Notes under the pieces: model-generated
What the model saw: the letters and a program-made list of their open reading frames with translations, nothing else
The model's database searches: none
Told to the model about the DNA's origin: nothing
Made by a program: the position numbers and the translations under genes
Source: CAIYRG01 sp964494505
GTDB taxonomy: Bacteria; Pseudomonadota; Alphaproteobacteria; Micropepsales; Micropepsaceae
Reading direction: 5' to 3'
Length of the DNA stretch: 64,000 bases
Assembly (NCBI GenBank): GCA_964494505.1
Contig: CAZBRO010000004.1
Coordinates: 124,001-188,000, forward strand
Shown: one piece after another, positions 32,827 through 41,855 of the stretch
How positions within the stretch are numbered: position 1 is the stretch's first letter
Layout: each line of letters opens with the position of its first letter

Positions 32827-33570
32827 TTAGGCTGCGGCCTTCACCAAATCGCGCTGGAACAGCGTGCCGAGGGCGGGGATGACGTCGGGGAGTCCGAGGG
32901 TCCGGAGGGCGCACCACAGGGCCGCCTGATTGCTGGTGATGACCGGCCGGTTCAGGTCGCGTTCCAGATCGGCGATGATTTCGGTGCTCGTGATGTTCGC
33001 GCAGGAGATGAAAACGGCATCCGCCGCATCGTTCCGGAGCGACATCGCCATGTCGTACCAGAACTTCGGCGGCGTGATGCAATATTCGTCCGTGCCGGAG
33101 AGCGAGGCCGCCTTGTCGGCGACAAGGTCGTAACCGGCTTCCTTCAGGAACCTCACCTTCTTGTCGTGGCCCGCCTGTTCGGTTTCCGAAATGAACACCA
33201 GCCGCCGCGCCCCCAATGCCGCAAGTGCCGCCTTCACCGCGCCCGCCGTGCTGATGGCGGGACGCTTTGCGCACCTTGCGATTTCGGAAACGATATACTC
33301 ATCCATGTCCACGCCGCCCGACATCGACGTGCCGGTGCATTGGAAAACAATGATGTCGCATTTGGAATCCATCAGATGCGAAGCCGCCTCGATGATCGTC
33401 GGCAGCAATTCCGGCAGCGGGCGCTTGTACTGATTGGTCATCCTCAGGCGCATGAAATGGGGCTGCACGCCTGCGGGCGCGAAGCGGGCCATCTGCGGCT
33501 CGACCTGACGGTTGGACGCGGGAATTATAAAGCCGATCCGCGCACGCGGGACGATGGGGTCGTATTTCAT
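32827..33570 (-). CDS. Maleate isomerase/arylmalonate decarboxylase-like Asp/Glu racemase-fold enzyme
   Basis: A 247-residue cytoplasmic enzyme of the Asp/Glu racemase superfamily. Both catalytic cysteines are in place: C78 in FQCTGTSMSGG and C190 in ISCANITST, followed by SNQAALWCALR. Maleate cis-trans isomerases and related arylmalonate decarboxylases share this layout; two cysteines favour isomerase or racemase chemistry. Conversion of maleate (a possible product of maleylpyruvate hydrolysis) to fumarate would link it to the gentisate cluster, but it sits 27 kb away, next to the PQQ dehydrogenase. Confidence 0.82.
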   Translation of the reverse strand: MKYDPIVPRARIGFIIPASNRQVEPQMARFAPAGVQPHFMRLRMTNQYKRPLPELLPTIIEAASHLMDSKCDIIVFQCTGTSMSGGVDMDEYIVSEIARCAKRPAISTAGAVKAALAALGARRLVFISETEQAGHDKKVRFLKEAGYDLVADKAASLSGTDEYCITPPKFWYDMAMSLRNDAADAVFISCANITSTEIIADLERDLNRPVITSNQAALWCALRTLGLPDVIPALGTLFQRDLVKAAA

Positions 33571-33582
33571 AAGGGTGAACCT

Positions 33583-33714
33583 CCACCCGCCCCCTTGAGG
33601 GAGGGTCGAAATTTCGAGCGTCCAGCGAGAAATTTCGGGGAGGGGATGTGCCCGAAGATGTCCCCTCCCCGAAGCGGCCTGCCGCTTCGACCCTCCCGCA
33701 AGGGGAGGGTGGGA
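33583..33714. repeat. GC-rich palindromic repeat cluster
   Basis: Includes CGAAATTTCG with its echo GAGAAATTTCGGGG, AGCGGCCTGCCGCTT and CCCTCCCGCAAGGGGAGGGT. It fills the gap between the PQQ dehydrogenase stop (33717) and the maleate isomerase-like start (33570). Confidence 0.75.
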
Positions 33715-33716
33715 CT

Positions 33717-35849
33717 CTAATGCTCGTGCGCGGCGGCTGCCGGGGCGCCCGGCGGGGTGGGGCCGCGCTGCACCACCACGGGCGGCGCGCTTGCCACCGC
33801 ATCCCCCGTCACCACGATCTGACCGATCATGGAAGGATGCGGCGAGCAGTTGAAATTATACGTACCCGGACGATTGAAGGTGATCGCCACCGTCTGCCCA
33901 TGCGCCATCAGGCCGGTGTCCCAGCCACCGGCCTCGGACGATGACGCGTTGTGCATCTCCGACCCGTCATTGGTGAACGTGACCTTGGTTCCCGCCTTCA
34001 CCGTGACGCGCGCCGGCATGAACATGTAATCGGCGAGCTTGATGTCGTTCGCCGCCACCACCGGGCCATCGAAATCCACCACATTCACCGGCGGCTTCGG
34101 TGGGTCGAAGGGCTGGAGCCTTCCGTTCGGGCTCCCCTTCAACGAAAACGCCCAGATCATGTCGCTGTTGGCCGATGTGGTCTGGATGGCGACGCCGCCG
34201 GCCGCAATCGCCACATATTGCTCGCCGTCGATTTCATAGGTGACGGCGGGTGCGTCCGCGCCCGCACCCGTCTGCCATTGCCACAGCAGCGCACCGGTTT
34301 TGGCGTCATAGGCTTGGAATTGGCCGCTCGGCTCGCCGTGGAAGACGAGACCCGAAGCGGTGGCCAATGCGCCGCTCCCCTGCCCCACCGAATAGGGCAT
34401 CTTCTTCTGCCAGACGATTTTGTTGGTGCGGGAATCGACCGCCGACAGCGTGCCGGAATAATGCGCGCCGATGGGCGGACCCACGGCCTTGCCCAATTGG
34501 CGCAAGATACGGCTTTGCGGCCGGTCGGCGGCGGTGACGTAGAAATATCCGGTCTGCGGGCTATAGGCCATCGGCGACCAGTTGGTGCCGCCATTGCCGC
34601 CGGGCGACATCAGGATGGGCATGTCGTAGATCACGCCGAAGATGCATTTCGTCTGCCAGCCGGGGAGCGGCGCCGGGCATTGCGGGATCAGCGCATCCCC
34701 GCGCGGGACCGGTTGGGTCGCGGCGGTCGCCACGCGCTTGTCCTGCTCCACCGGCTTCTCGTCGATGCCGATCAGCGGTTTCCCGTTGGTGCGGTCGAGC
34801 ATGTAGATCCAGCCGGTCTTGCAGGCTTCCGCGATCCCTTTGCGCGCGGCGCCGTTGATCGTCTGGTCGAACAGCACGACCGGCGACGGGCAATCGAAAT
34901 CCCAGAGATCGTGATGCACGAGCTGGAAGTGCCAGGCATAGGTGCCGTCCAGATGCAGCGCGACGATGGAGGAGCTGAAGAGATTGTCGCCCGGGCGCTT
35001 GATGCCCTCGCCCACCGCATCGGGGCCCGGCTGTCCGGTCGAGAAATAAATCAGGCCGAGGTCGGGATCGATGGCAGGCGCCTGCCATATGTTGGCGCCG
35101 CCATGCAGGTACGCTTCGCGCTTGTCCTTGTCGGGATCGTTGGGCGCGGGCCAGGTGTCCCCGCCCTTCTCGCCCGGACCGGCGGCCGTCCAGAAATGCC
35201 ACAGCTCCTTGCCGGTCTTGGCGTCAAGCGCGGTGAGCTTGCCGCGCGCGGAGCGGTCGCCCCCCGAAACGCCGGTGTAGACGACGCCTTTGTAATAGGT
35301 CGGCGCGGTGGTGATGGTATAGCCGTCCTGCCATTTGCCGATTGTTGCCTGCCAGACGCGCTTGCCGGTCTTCGCATCCAGCGCCTCGAAGGTGCCGTCG
35401 AGGCGGCCCAAGAAGACCTTGCCGTCGCCGACCGCGACGCCGCGATTGTCCCAGCCGCAGCAGACCGTGCTGATGTTCTGATCCAGCCCTGAGCGGTGCT
35501 CCCAGATGAGCGCGCCGGTCTTGGCGTCGAGTGCGAAGACATCGTCATTGCCGCTCGTCACATACATGACGCCGTCTTTGACGATGGGGGTCGATTCCAG
35601 CGAATATTTCGCGCCCAGCCCCGAGCCCAGATGCACGACCCAGGCGCCTTTCATGGTCTTGACGTTGGCGGGCGTGATTTCGGTCAGCGTGGAATAACGC
35701 GAATTGCTCCAATCGCCGCCGGCATGCAGCCACTCCTTGCTGGCAGGCTGGCGCAATTCGGGGTCGGCGGCGAACCCGCGTGTCGCGACGGCCACCACGG
35801 CCGCGCCGATCCCGAGAGCGGCACAAACGAAAAAAATCGCGCGTCGCAT
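33717..35849 (-). CDS. PQQ-dependent alcohol dehydrogenase fused to a C-terminal cupredoxin
   Basis: A 710-residue exported quinoprotein. After a signal peptide (IFFVCAALGIGAAVVAVATR) come about 560 residues of eight-bladed PQQ propeller with W-motif repeats (AKTGALIWEHR, AKTGKRVWQAT, AKTGKELWHFW), the vicinal cysteine pair in STVCCGWDNRG and the LVHHDLWDFD stretch that carries the catalytic Asp. From about residue 600 a plastocyanin-like domain follows with type-1 copper ligands H633, C668, H671 and M674 (C-x2-H-x2-M). Quinohemoproteins normally have a cytochrome c here; copper instead would pass electrons on. The tail is Pro/Ala-rich and ends HEH. Substrate unknown; no PQQ synthesis genes in the window. 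Confidence 0.88.
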   Translation of the reverse strand: MRRAIFFVCAALGIGAAVVAVATRGFAADPELRQPASKEWLHAGGDWSNSRYSTLTEITPANVKTMKGAWVVHLGSGLGAKYSLESTPIVKDGVMYVTSGNDDVFALDAKTGALIWEHRSGLDQNISTVCCGWDNRGVAVGDGKVFLGRLDGTFEALDAKTGKRVWQATIGKWQDGYTITTAPTYYKGVVYTGVSGGDRSARGKLTALDAKTGKELWHFWTAAGPGEKGGDTWPAPNDPDKDKREAYLHGGANIWQAPAIDPDLGLIYFSTGQPGPDAVGEGIKRPGDNLFSSSIVALHLDGTYAWHFQLVHHDLWDFDCPSPVVLFDQTINGAARKGIAEACKTGWIYMLDRTNGKPLIGIDEKPVEQDKRVATAATQPVPRGDALIPQCPAPLPGWQTKCIFGVIYDMPILMSPGGNGGTNWSPMAYSPQTGYFYVTAADRPQSRILRQLGKAVGPPIGAHYSGTLSAVDSRTNKIVWQKKMPYSVGQGSGALATASGLVFHGEPSGQFQAYDAKTGALLWQWQTGAGADAPAVTYEIDGEQYVAIAAGGVAIQTTSANSDMIWAFSLKGSPNGRLQPFDPPKPPVNVVDFDGPVVAANDIKLADYMFMPARVTVKAGTKVTFTNDGSEMHNASSSEAGGWDTGLMAHGQTVAITFNRPGTYNFNCSPHPSMIGQIVVTGDAVASAPPVVVQRGPTPPGAPAAAAHEH

Positions 35850-36092
35850 GGGTTCCCCCGAACGAAAATCATCCCGCCAAATCTAGCGATTGCGCGCGGG
35901 CGCGTACATGCCGTCCGCAATGGTTCCAATTTTCCAGGAACCCGCCCGTCACGGAGAATTCAGAAGCAACACGGCCCTCCCCGCGGACCGCACCGGCCCG
36001 GCGGGCATGACAATCGGGAAGCCCACGGGTAATCTCCGGCCCCGGGCAGGGCGACCGGCTATTCAACCTCTTGACCTTCCGAGGAGGGTTTC

Positions 36093-36986
36093 ATGGAACG
36101 CAAGAAAGCAACCGATTTTCCGCAAGAACTTCTGAACCTTTTCGACCGCTATCAGCATGGCGGCATCAGCCGCCGCCAATTCTTCGACCGCGCCCAGAAA
36201 TATGCCGTCGGCGGCGTGACCGTCACCGCGCTGTTCGAAGCGCTGAAACCCAATTACGCGCTGGCCATGCAGGTGCAGCCGACCGACCCGTCGATCAAGA
36301 CGGAGCGCGTCACCATTCCCTCGCCGGAAGGCAATGGAAGCATCAAGGCCTATCTGGTGCGGCCCGCGAATGCGACCGGCAAGCTCCCGGCGGTGATCGT
36401 GGTCCATGAGAACCGCGGCCTCAATCCGTATATCGAAGACGTGGCGCGGCGGCTGGCAAAGGCCGGCTACATGGCGATGGCGCCCGACGGGCTCACCTCG
36501 GTCGGCGGCTATCCCGGCGATGACGAGAAGGGCGCGGAACTCTTCAGCAAGGTCAACGCCGGAAAGATGCGCGAGGATTTCGTGGCGGCGGCCAATTATC
36601 TCCGCACGCGGCCCGATTCCACGGGCAAGCTCGGGGCGGTCGGCTTCTGCTTCGGCGGCGGCATCGTCAATCAGCTGGCGGTGCGGCTGGGTCCCGATCT
36701 CGCCGCCGCCGTTCCGTTCTACGGCGTGCAGCCGACCGGCGCGGACGTGGCCAAGATCAAGGCCCCGATCGATGCGCAATACGGCGAACTCGACACCCGC
36801 ATCACCGGCGGGTGGCAGGCATTCGACGCCGCCTTGACCGCAGCGAACGTGCCGCATGAAGGCCATGTGTATAAGGGCGCCAATCACGGCTTCCACAACG
36901 ACACCACGCCGCGCTACGACGAAGCCGCGGCGACGGAAGCCTGGAAGCACACGCTGGACTGGTTCAACAAGTACCTGAAGGCCTGA
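36093..36986 (+). CDS. Dienelactone hydrolase family protein, Tat-exported
   Basis: A 297-residue dienelactone hydrolase-fold protein with a long N-terminal region carrying a twin-arginine motif (GISRRQFFDRAQ, residues 24-35) and a hydrophobic stretch to about 60, so it is probably exported folded. The triad is complete: C186 in VGFCFGGG, Asp in YGELDTR and His in GANHGFHND. Exported members are common near PQQ and heme enzymes. It is divergent from the PQQ dehydrogenase (243 bp between starts) and ends before a strong terminator. Confidence 0.88.
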   Translation: MERKKATDFPQELLNLFDRYQHGGISRRQFFDRAQKYAVGGVTVTALFEALKPNYALAMQVQPTDPSIKTERVTIPSPEGNGSIKAYLVRPANATGKLPAVIVVHENRGLNPYIEDVARRLAKAGYMAMAPDGLTSVGGYPGDDEKGAELFSKVNAGKMREDFVAAANYLRTRPDSTGKLGAVGFCFGGGIVNQLAVRLGPDLAAAVPFYGVQPTGADVAKIKAPIDAQYGELDTRITGGWQAFDAALTAANVPHEGHVYKGANHGFHNDTTPRYDEAAATEAWKHTLDWFNKYLKA

Positions 36987-37002
36987 ACCCGCTCACGTTA
37001 CC

Positions 37003-37044
37003 GAAGCGGCTGCAACGGAAGAGGTTGCGGCCGCTTCTTTTTTT
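37003..37044 (+). terminator. Rho-independent terminator after the dienelactone hydrolase gene
   Basis: A 14-pair stem (GAAGCGGCTGCAAC 37003-37016 with GTTGCGGCCGCTTC 37024-37037, one G-U) is followed by seven T. It lies 16 bp after the stop codon. Confidence 0.92.
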
Positions 37045-37175
37045 GGCGCCGGACCGGTTCGTTGTCAGACGCACGCGGCGGGGGTAATATTGTTTTCGAC
37101 GCCGCGGTTTCAGATGGCGGTTTCCAGCAGCGCGCGAACGTCTTTGCCTTTGACCAGATTTCAGAGGAGATGCGC

Positions 37176-38090
37176 ATGACCATCAGAATCGACGCAATGA
37201 AATACCTTGCTGCCGCGCTGCTGTGTGGCGCCGCGTTCATGCCGGCCAAGGCCGCCGACGATTCGGCGAAGGCGCCGGCGGGCGTGCCCGACTTCATGGC
37301 GGGCGGCATGGGATGGAATTCCATCGGCGGCCAGAAAGGCCGCATCGGCAACGATTTCATTCCGATGCCGGGCAGCCCCGATCCCGTAACCTGGAGCGAG
37401 GCCAATCCTTACGTGCCTAACAATGTGGGCGGGCAGCCGACCTGGCGCGTGGCCGACCTTTCCAATCCCAACCTGACGCAGTTCGCCAAAGAGGGGCTGA
37501 AGAAATCCAATGACATGATCGCGGCCGGGTTCTCCATGTACAACCGCACCTCGCGCTGCTGGCAGCCGGGCGTGCCGGTGCTCAACACCAGCCCCGGACG
37601 GACCTATTTCCTGCAGACGCCGAAGGAAGTCCAGATCATCTGGCAGCGCGACCAGATCGTGAGGCATGTGTATTTGAACGTGCCCCACAGCGCCAATCCG
37701 AAGCCGTCATGGAACGGGGAATCGGTGGGCCATTATGAAGGCGATACGCTGGTGGTCGACACCATCGGGCTTTCCACCAAGAGCTTCGTCGACAATTACC
37801 GCACGCCCCACAGCGACAAGCTGCATGTCATCGAACGCTTCCGCATGACCGATGGCGGCAAGAAGCTCGAAGTCGAAATGACCATCGACGATCCGGTGGC
37901 TTTCGTGAAGCCGTGGAAGGCGATGCACCGCTGGGACATCGTTACGACGCGTCCGACAGCCGAAGGGAACGTCACGGGCACATATCTCGAAGAAATCCGC
38001 TGCATGGACGGGGAAATGGTCAATCCGCTCAATCAGGTCTATGCCGCGAAACTGGAGCCGCTGCCGACGGCCGCCAAAGCGGACTTCTGA
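37176..38090 (+). CDS. Exported protein of unknown function (GESVGHYEGDTLVVDTIG family, member 1)
   Basis: A 304-residue exported protein: signal peptide ending FMPAKAAD, then a domain with CWQPGVPVL, ESVGHYEGDTLVVDTIGL, TPHSDKLHVIERFR and a C-terminal conserved Cys in EEIRCMDG. Two clear relatives are encoded at 47992 and 48850, which share the same blocks and the ending PTAxKxDF. Proteins of this kind are frequent in Sphingomonadales, Acidobacteria and similar genomes and are annotated hypothetical; I know of no activity. The ATG at 37176 follows GAGGAG; 37170 and 37197 are alternatives. Confidence 0.75.
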   Translation: MTIRIDAMKYLAAALLCGAAFMPAKAADDSAKAPAGVPDFMAGGMGWNSIGGQKGRIGNDFIPMPGSPDPVTWSEANPYVPNNVGGQPTWRVADLSNPNLTQFAKEGLKKSNDMIAAGFSMYNRTSRCWQPGVPVLNTSPGRTYFLQTPKEVQIIWQRDQIVRHVYLNVPHSANPKPSWNGESVGHYEGDTLVVDTIGLSTKSFVDNYRTPHSDKLHVIERFRMTDGGKKLEVEMTIDDPVAFVKPWKAMHRWDIVTTRPTAEGNVTGTYLEEIRCMDGEMVNPLNQVYAAKLEPLPTAAKADF

Positions 38091-38118
38091 AGGGGCCAAC
38101 CGATCGCCATCTGCGCTT

Positions 38119-38190
38119 CTCACCCTTCGACAAGCTCAGGGTGAGGAGACGTATAATTACTCCTCATGCTGAGCTTGTCGAAGCATGAGG
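38119..38190. repeat. Palindromic repeat pair, CTTCGACAAGCTCA family
   Basis: CTCACCCTTCGACAAGCTCA then GGGTGAG (38119-38145), and CCTCATGCTGAGCTTGTCGA then AGCATGAGG (38162-38190), in opposite orientation as at 24590. It separates convergent genes. Confidence 0.8.
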
Positions 38191-38215
38191 AGCGCGGCGC
38201 TAAACCAGGGCGGCT

Positions 38216-39511
38216 TTATGGCTTCGCGCCGTAATCGCGCAGGAAATCGACCAGCAGTCTGCTCACCTGTTCGGGCTGTTCCTGCTGCACCCAATGGCCC
38301 GCGCCGTCCAGGAGATGCACACCCACCATGTGCGAGCAGGCGGTCGTCTGCATCTTCTCGAACGCCCCCGGCGTCTGATAGACGCCCCAATCGCTTTTCC
38401 CGGCGATATATTGGGACGGCACGTCGATCCTGCGCCCCGAGAATGTCAGCATTTCGCCGATGCTTTTGGGATCGCCGCCGCGCCGCACGCGATAGCCCTG
38501 CAGCGCGCCGGTGAAAGCGGTGCGGCCATATTCGGTGGCGTAAACGTCCACCTCGGGTTCGGTCAGCCATTTGCATTTGGCGATGTAATCGGCTCCCGGC
38601 ATCAGAGGCGCCACGTTCGCGGCCATGCCCTGATCCTTCAGCATCACATAATAATGGGGGATCTGCGCCATCTCCTCGGCCGTCCGCCCCTTCAAGGGAT
38701 GGGGCTTGTTCCCGGCATAATCGGCGCTCTTGTAGAAGTAATAGGCGCGGAAGAAATTGTGCAGGCCTTGGGGCGCATGAAGCATGTCGTCGCTGGCGCC
38801 GCGCGTGCGCTGGTAGTTCTGATAATATTTGCGCGGCGGGTTCAATTTGGCGAGTTCGGCGTCGAGTTCGTCGTCGGAAATCGCACGCGGCGGCGGCTTG
38901 GCGCCGTTGGCGGTGTCGAAGGGGAGCGAGGGCGCGCCCTCGAAGGGCGACGACATGATCGTCACCGTGCGGAACACGTCCGGCCGGATGAGAGCGGCCC
39001 ATGAGGCGACCGGCGCACCGGCATCGTGCCCCACAATCATCGCCACCGAGCGGTAACCGAGCGCGTTGACCAGCGCCATCGCGTCGCGGACCATGTTCAG
39101 TATGCGGAATTGATCGGGATCGGCGTCGTAGGAATCGTCCCAGCCAAGCGTGCGGCCATAGCCGCGCTGATCGGGCGCGATGACGTGATAACCGGCCGCC
39201 GCCAGCGGCAGCATCACCTTGCGCCAGCTGTAGGCAAGCTCCGGAAACCCGTGCAACAGCAGAACCGCCGGGCGGTTCGGCGTCTCGAACCCGGCTTCCA
39301 GAATATGCACGGAGAGGCCGTTGACGTTGTCGATGTTGCGCGAGCGGATGCCCGCGGGGACGGTGCCGTTGCCGTATGGGCCAAGACTCGCGAGATCGGT
39401 CTTCACGATTGCCGCGCTGGCCGGCTCCACGAGCGCGAAACCGCCTGCCGCAAGCGCCGCGCCAACGCCGATGAAGCTCCGCCGCGTAACGGCGTCGTTG
39501 CTGTCTTCCAT
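38216..39511 (-). CDS. Epoxide hydrolase-like alpha/beta hydrolase, Tat-exported
   Basis: A 431-residue hydrolase with a twin-arginine signal (VTRRSFIGVGAALAAGG). The core has HGFPELAYSWR as oxyanion region, D as nucleophile in IVGHDAGAPVASW, which is the epoxide hydrolase and haloalkane dehalogenase pattern, a cap with Tyr-rich sequence (YYQNYQRTR, FRAYYFYKSADY), and late His in GAGHWVQQEQPEQV. It probably opens epoxides in the periplasm. The start is ATG 39511 (MEDSND). It ends 13 bp before... the amidohydrolase gene starts upstream on the same strand, so both may be one transcript. Confidence 0.85.
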   Translation of the reverse strand: MEDSNDAVTRRSFIGVGAALAAGGFALVEPASAAIVKTDLASLGPYGNGTVPAGIRSRNIDNVNGLSVHILEAGFETPNRPAVLLLHGFPELAYSWRKVMLPLAAAGYHVIAPDQRGYGRTLGWDDSYDADPDQFRILNMVRDAMALVNALGYRSVAMIVGHDAGAPVASWAALIRPDVFRTVTIMSSPFEGAPSLPFDTANGAKPPPRAISDDELDAELAKLNPPRKYYQNYQRTRGASDDMLHAPQGLHNFFRAYYFYKSADYAGNKPHPLKGRTAEEMAQIPHYYVMLKDQGMAANVAPLMPGADYIAKCKWLTEPEVDVYATEYGRTAFTGALQGYRVRRGGDPKSIGEMLTFSGRRIDVPSQYIAGKSDWGVYQTPGAFEKMQTTACSHMVGVHLLDGAGHWVQQEQPEQVSRLLVDFLRDYGAKP

Positions 39512-39524
39512 GGTTCCGCCCACT

Positions 39525-40721
39525 TTACGCGCGCTGAACGCGTTTGCCGTTCAGCACGGTCGCGCTCGGGAAGAAGCGCTGCTTGCCCTGAATCGTGTTC
39601 TTGAAGTTGTCGATGAAGTCAAAATTCCCATCCCGCAGTTCCAGCACCGCGACATCGGCGGGCGCACCCACATTCAGCGTGCCGCGGTCGCGGAACAGCG
39701 GGAACATGCGTGAGGGATTGACGGTCCCGCGCGCAATCGCTTGATCCACGGTCATGCCGTAACCCAGAAGCTTCGACATGCAGTTCGGCATGTCGATCAC
39801 GCCCGTCATATGCGCGTTGGTGTTCCAATCGGTCGAGAACGAATCCGGCCAGAAGCCGGTCTTCATGATGGCGGCGACCGTGTCCCAGCGCATATGGCCG
39901 GTCATGCCGTTGCCGACATCGAACCACACGCCGCGGCGGCGCGCGGCCAGCACTTCGGGCAGGATATGGCCGCTGTTGTCGATGATGCTGTTCGGCGGCG
40001 GGGCGAACATGTGGGTGACGATGTCGCCGGATTTGAGGATCGGGATCAGCTGCTGCATCGGGGTGATTGTCTGACCCATGTGGATCATCACCGGCAGGTT
40101 GAAGGACGACGCCACCTCCTGTGTGCGCCGCAGCACCTCCAGATCGTTAGGACCGGCAACATCGCGCGACAGCCGCGCCTTCACGCCTGCGATCCAATCG
40201 CGGTTGGCGGCAATGGCAGCTTTCGCCGCGGCTACATCCGCGCGCTTGATGTCCATGGTGTCGCCTTCGGGGAGGATGCCCGCGCGGCCGATATTGATAA
40301 GCACGCGGGCCTGTTCCGGCGCGGCTTTCGCCACCGCGATCGTATCGGCGATGTGGTCGGCACCCTGCGAACCCGCATCGATCCAGCCAGTGACGCCGTC
40401 GGCGAGCATCATGCCGGGGCCTTCCTTGCTGCGGGCCGCATGAGTGTGGACGTCGATCAGGCCCGGCACGACGAGCTTGCCGCGGGCATCCATCATGTCC
40501 ATCGCAGCTGCGGTGATGCTGGGTTCGACGGCCACGATGCGGCCGTTGGAAATCGCCACATCGCGAATGCCGTCCAGCCGCACCGACGGATCGATCACGC
40601 GTCCGCCCTTGATAACGAGATCATAAGGGGCGGCCGCGGCAAACGCTGCCGTGGCGTGCGCGAAGGTCAGCGTGCCCGCTGCGCAGGTGAAACCGTGGAT
40701 AAAACGGCGCCTGTTCATCAT
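39525..40721 (-). CDS. Amidohydrolase-family metallohydrolase, Tat-exported
   Basis: A 398-residue amidohydrolase. A twin-arginine signal (MNRRRFIHGFTCAAG) is followed by the beta-sandwich opening VIKGGRVIDPS and the metal motif GLIDVHTHAAR. Later His and Asp residues (IHMGQTI, DVGNGMTGH) fit the mono- or binuclear dihydroorotase/deacetylase-like branch. It probably hydrolyses a cyclic amide or N-acyl compound, but no substrate can be assigned. It is followed by the epoxide hydrolase gene 13 bp on and preceded by a metallo-beta-lactamase-fold gene 15 bp away on the same strand, so these three likely form one minus-strand operon. Confidence 0.85.
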   Translation of the reverse strand: MMNRRRFIHGFTCAAGTLTFAHATAAFAAAAPYDLVIKGGRVIDPSVRLDGIRDVAISNGRIVAVEPSITAAAMDMMDARGKLVVPGLIDVHTHAARSKEGPGMMLADGVTGWIDAGSQGADHIADTIAVAKAAPEQARVLINIGRAGILPEGDTMDIKRADVAAAKAAIAANRDWIAGVKARLSRDVAGPNDLEVLRRTQEVASSFNLPVMIHMGQTITPMQQLIPILKSGDIVTHMFAPPPNSIIDNSGHILPEVLAARRRGVWFDVGNGMTGHMRWDTVAAIMKTGFWPDSFSTDWNTNAHMTGVIDMPNCMSKLLGYGMTVDQAIARGTVNPSRMFPLFRDRGTLNVGAPADVAVLELRDGNFDFIDNFKNTIQGKQRFFPSATVLNGKRVQRA

Positions 40722-40736
40722 GTCAGTGCCTCCCAG

Positions 40737-41723
40737 CTACTGAAGCTTCATCCGCGCGACTTGCGCGCATTCGTCCGTGACTTTGAAATAGCGTGCGATG
40801 GCCTCCGCACCGATCTCGAAAGGATGCGGTTCGCCGGGCTTGCGCGCGGCCATCAGCTTGATCTTGGTGACGGCATTGTCGAACTCGGAATGATTCGACA
40901 TCAGGATCGTGGCGCCGGCTTGGGCTGCGGCCGCCGCCATCTTGCGCTGCGAATTGATGTAGATGTCGAAATGCGGGGCGTCGTTGACGAAGTTGAACGC
41001 GGTGCCGCCGGAATAGGCGACCGTCAGCGGCCGGCCCTTATCCTTCACCTGGAAAATCATCGACAGCGTGCCCGGGGTATGGCCCGGCGTCGCGATCAGC
41101 GTGACGCTCACATCGCCGAGCGTGATCTTCTGGCCGTCGGTGGCGACGATGTCGCGCTTGGGCTTGCCGTTGGGAAATTGGTTGACGGACTTTTCGATCG
41201 ATTCCCAATCCGGCGCCGCCATCACGAGGCGCGGATGGAACCGATCCTGTATCAGCTTCGCCCCGCCGACATGGTCGCCATGGGCGTGACTGATGATCAC
41301 GTATTTGATGTTGGCGGGATCCAAGCCCAGCTTCTTTAGGCCGCCGACGATCGCCTCATCGGTCGCGTAGTCGTAAAGCGTGTCGATCAGGATGATGCCG
41401 TCGCTGCCGGTCAGCGCCCAGGAGGAATGAATCTTTGTGCCGACGAAATAGAGGTTGTCGAACACCTTTGCGGGTTCGGTGTACCAGGTGGAGCGATCCG
41501 GCGCGGGGCCGGGCGCCACGTCGCGTCCGGGACCGGTTTGCGGCGCAATGCAGACGCGCGCCAAGGTGCCGGTGAAGTCGAACGCGGCGGCGGCTTTGGC
41601 GGCGGCCAAATGGGCTTCCACGCCGTTGGCCGCAGGCTCGCGCGCATCGGCCGCGCTCAAGGCCGCCGCGAGGACAAGAGCCGCACCGATCCGGATTCTC
41701 ATACGCGCGCCCGTGGATTTCAT
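40737..41723 (-). CDS. Exported metallo-beta-lactamase-fold hydrolase, B3-like
   Basis: A 328-residue exported hydrolase with a signal peptide (IRIGAALVLAAALSAADA) and the zinc motif HAHGDH in IISHAHGDHVGGAKL. Downstream TPGHTPGTLSMIF supplies the next His, and the overall order (W-Y-x-EPAKVFDNLYFVGT, SSWALTGSDGIILIDTL) matches subclass B3 metallo-beta-lactamases and their environmental non-lactamase relatives. It could hydrolyse a beta-lactam, a lactone or another ester. Start ATG 41723 follows GGGGAGGA. It is divergent from the lactonase-like gene at 41856 (132 bp). Confidence 0.85.
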   Translation of the reverse strand: MKSTGARMRIRIGAALVLAAALSAADAREPAANGVEAHLAAAKAAAAFDFTGTLARVCIAPQTGPGRDVAPGPAPDRSTWYTEPAKVFDNLYFVGTKIHSSWALTGSDGIILIDTLYDYATDEAIVGGLKKLGLDPANIKYVIISHAHGDHVGGAKLIQDRFHPRLVMAAPDWESIEKSVNQFPNGKPKRDIVATDGQKITLGDVSVTLIATPGHTPGTLSMIFQVKDKGRPLTVAYSGGTAFNFVNDAPHFDIYINSQRKMAAAAAQAGATILMSNHSEFDNAVTKIKLMAARKPGEPHPFEIGAEAIARYFKVTDECAQVARMKLQ

Positions 41724-41820
41724 GGCTGTCCTCCCCTGGGCCGCCCGGCTTTTGGCTTAAGCAGTCTGGCCGAAACATATTGTACCGCCGCAGGACGCCG
41801 TTCGGAAAGCGCAATTCGTG

Positions 41821-41855
41821 TATAATGGGGAGGGTTTCAAGTCAGGGGCAGCGAA
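41821..41855 (+). promoter_or_regulatory. Probable -10 element and leader of the lactonase-like gene
   Basis: A perfect TATAAT (41821-41826) preceded by GTG lies 30 bp before ATG 41856. No good -35 hexamer is visible at 16-18 bp, so an activator may be needed. Confidence 0.4.

Noticed and set aside
39741..41339. 532-codon open frame on the plus strand
   Set aside because: Antisense to the amidohydrolase and metallo-hydrolase genes, which carry intact metal motifs.
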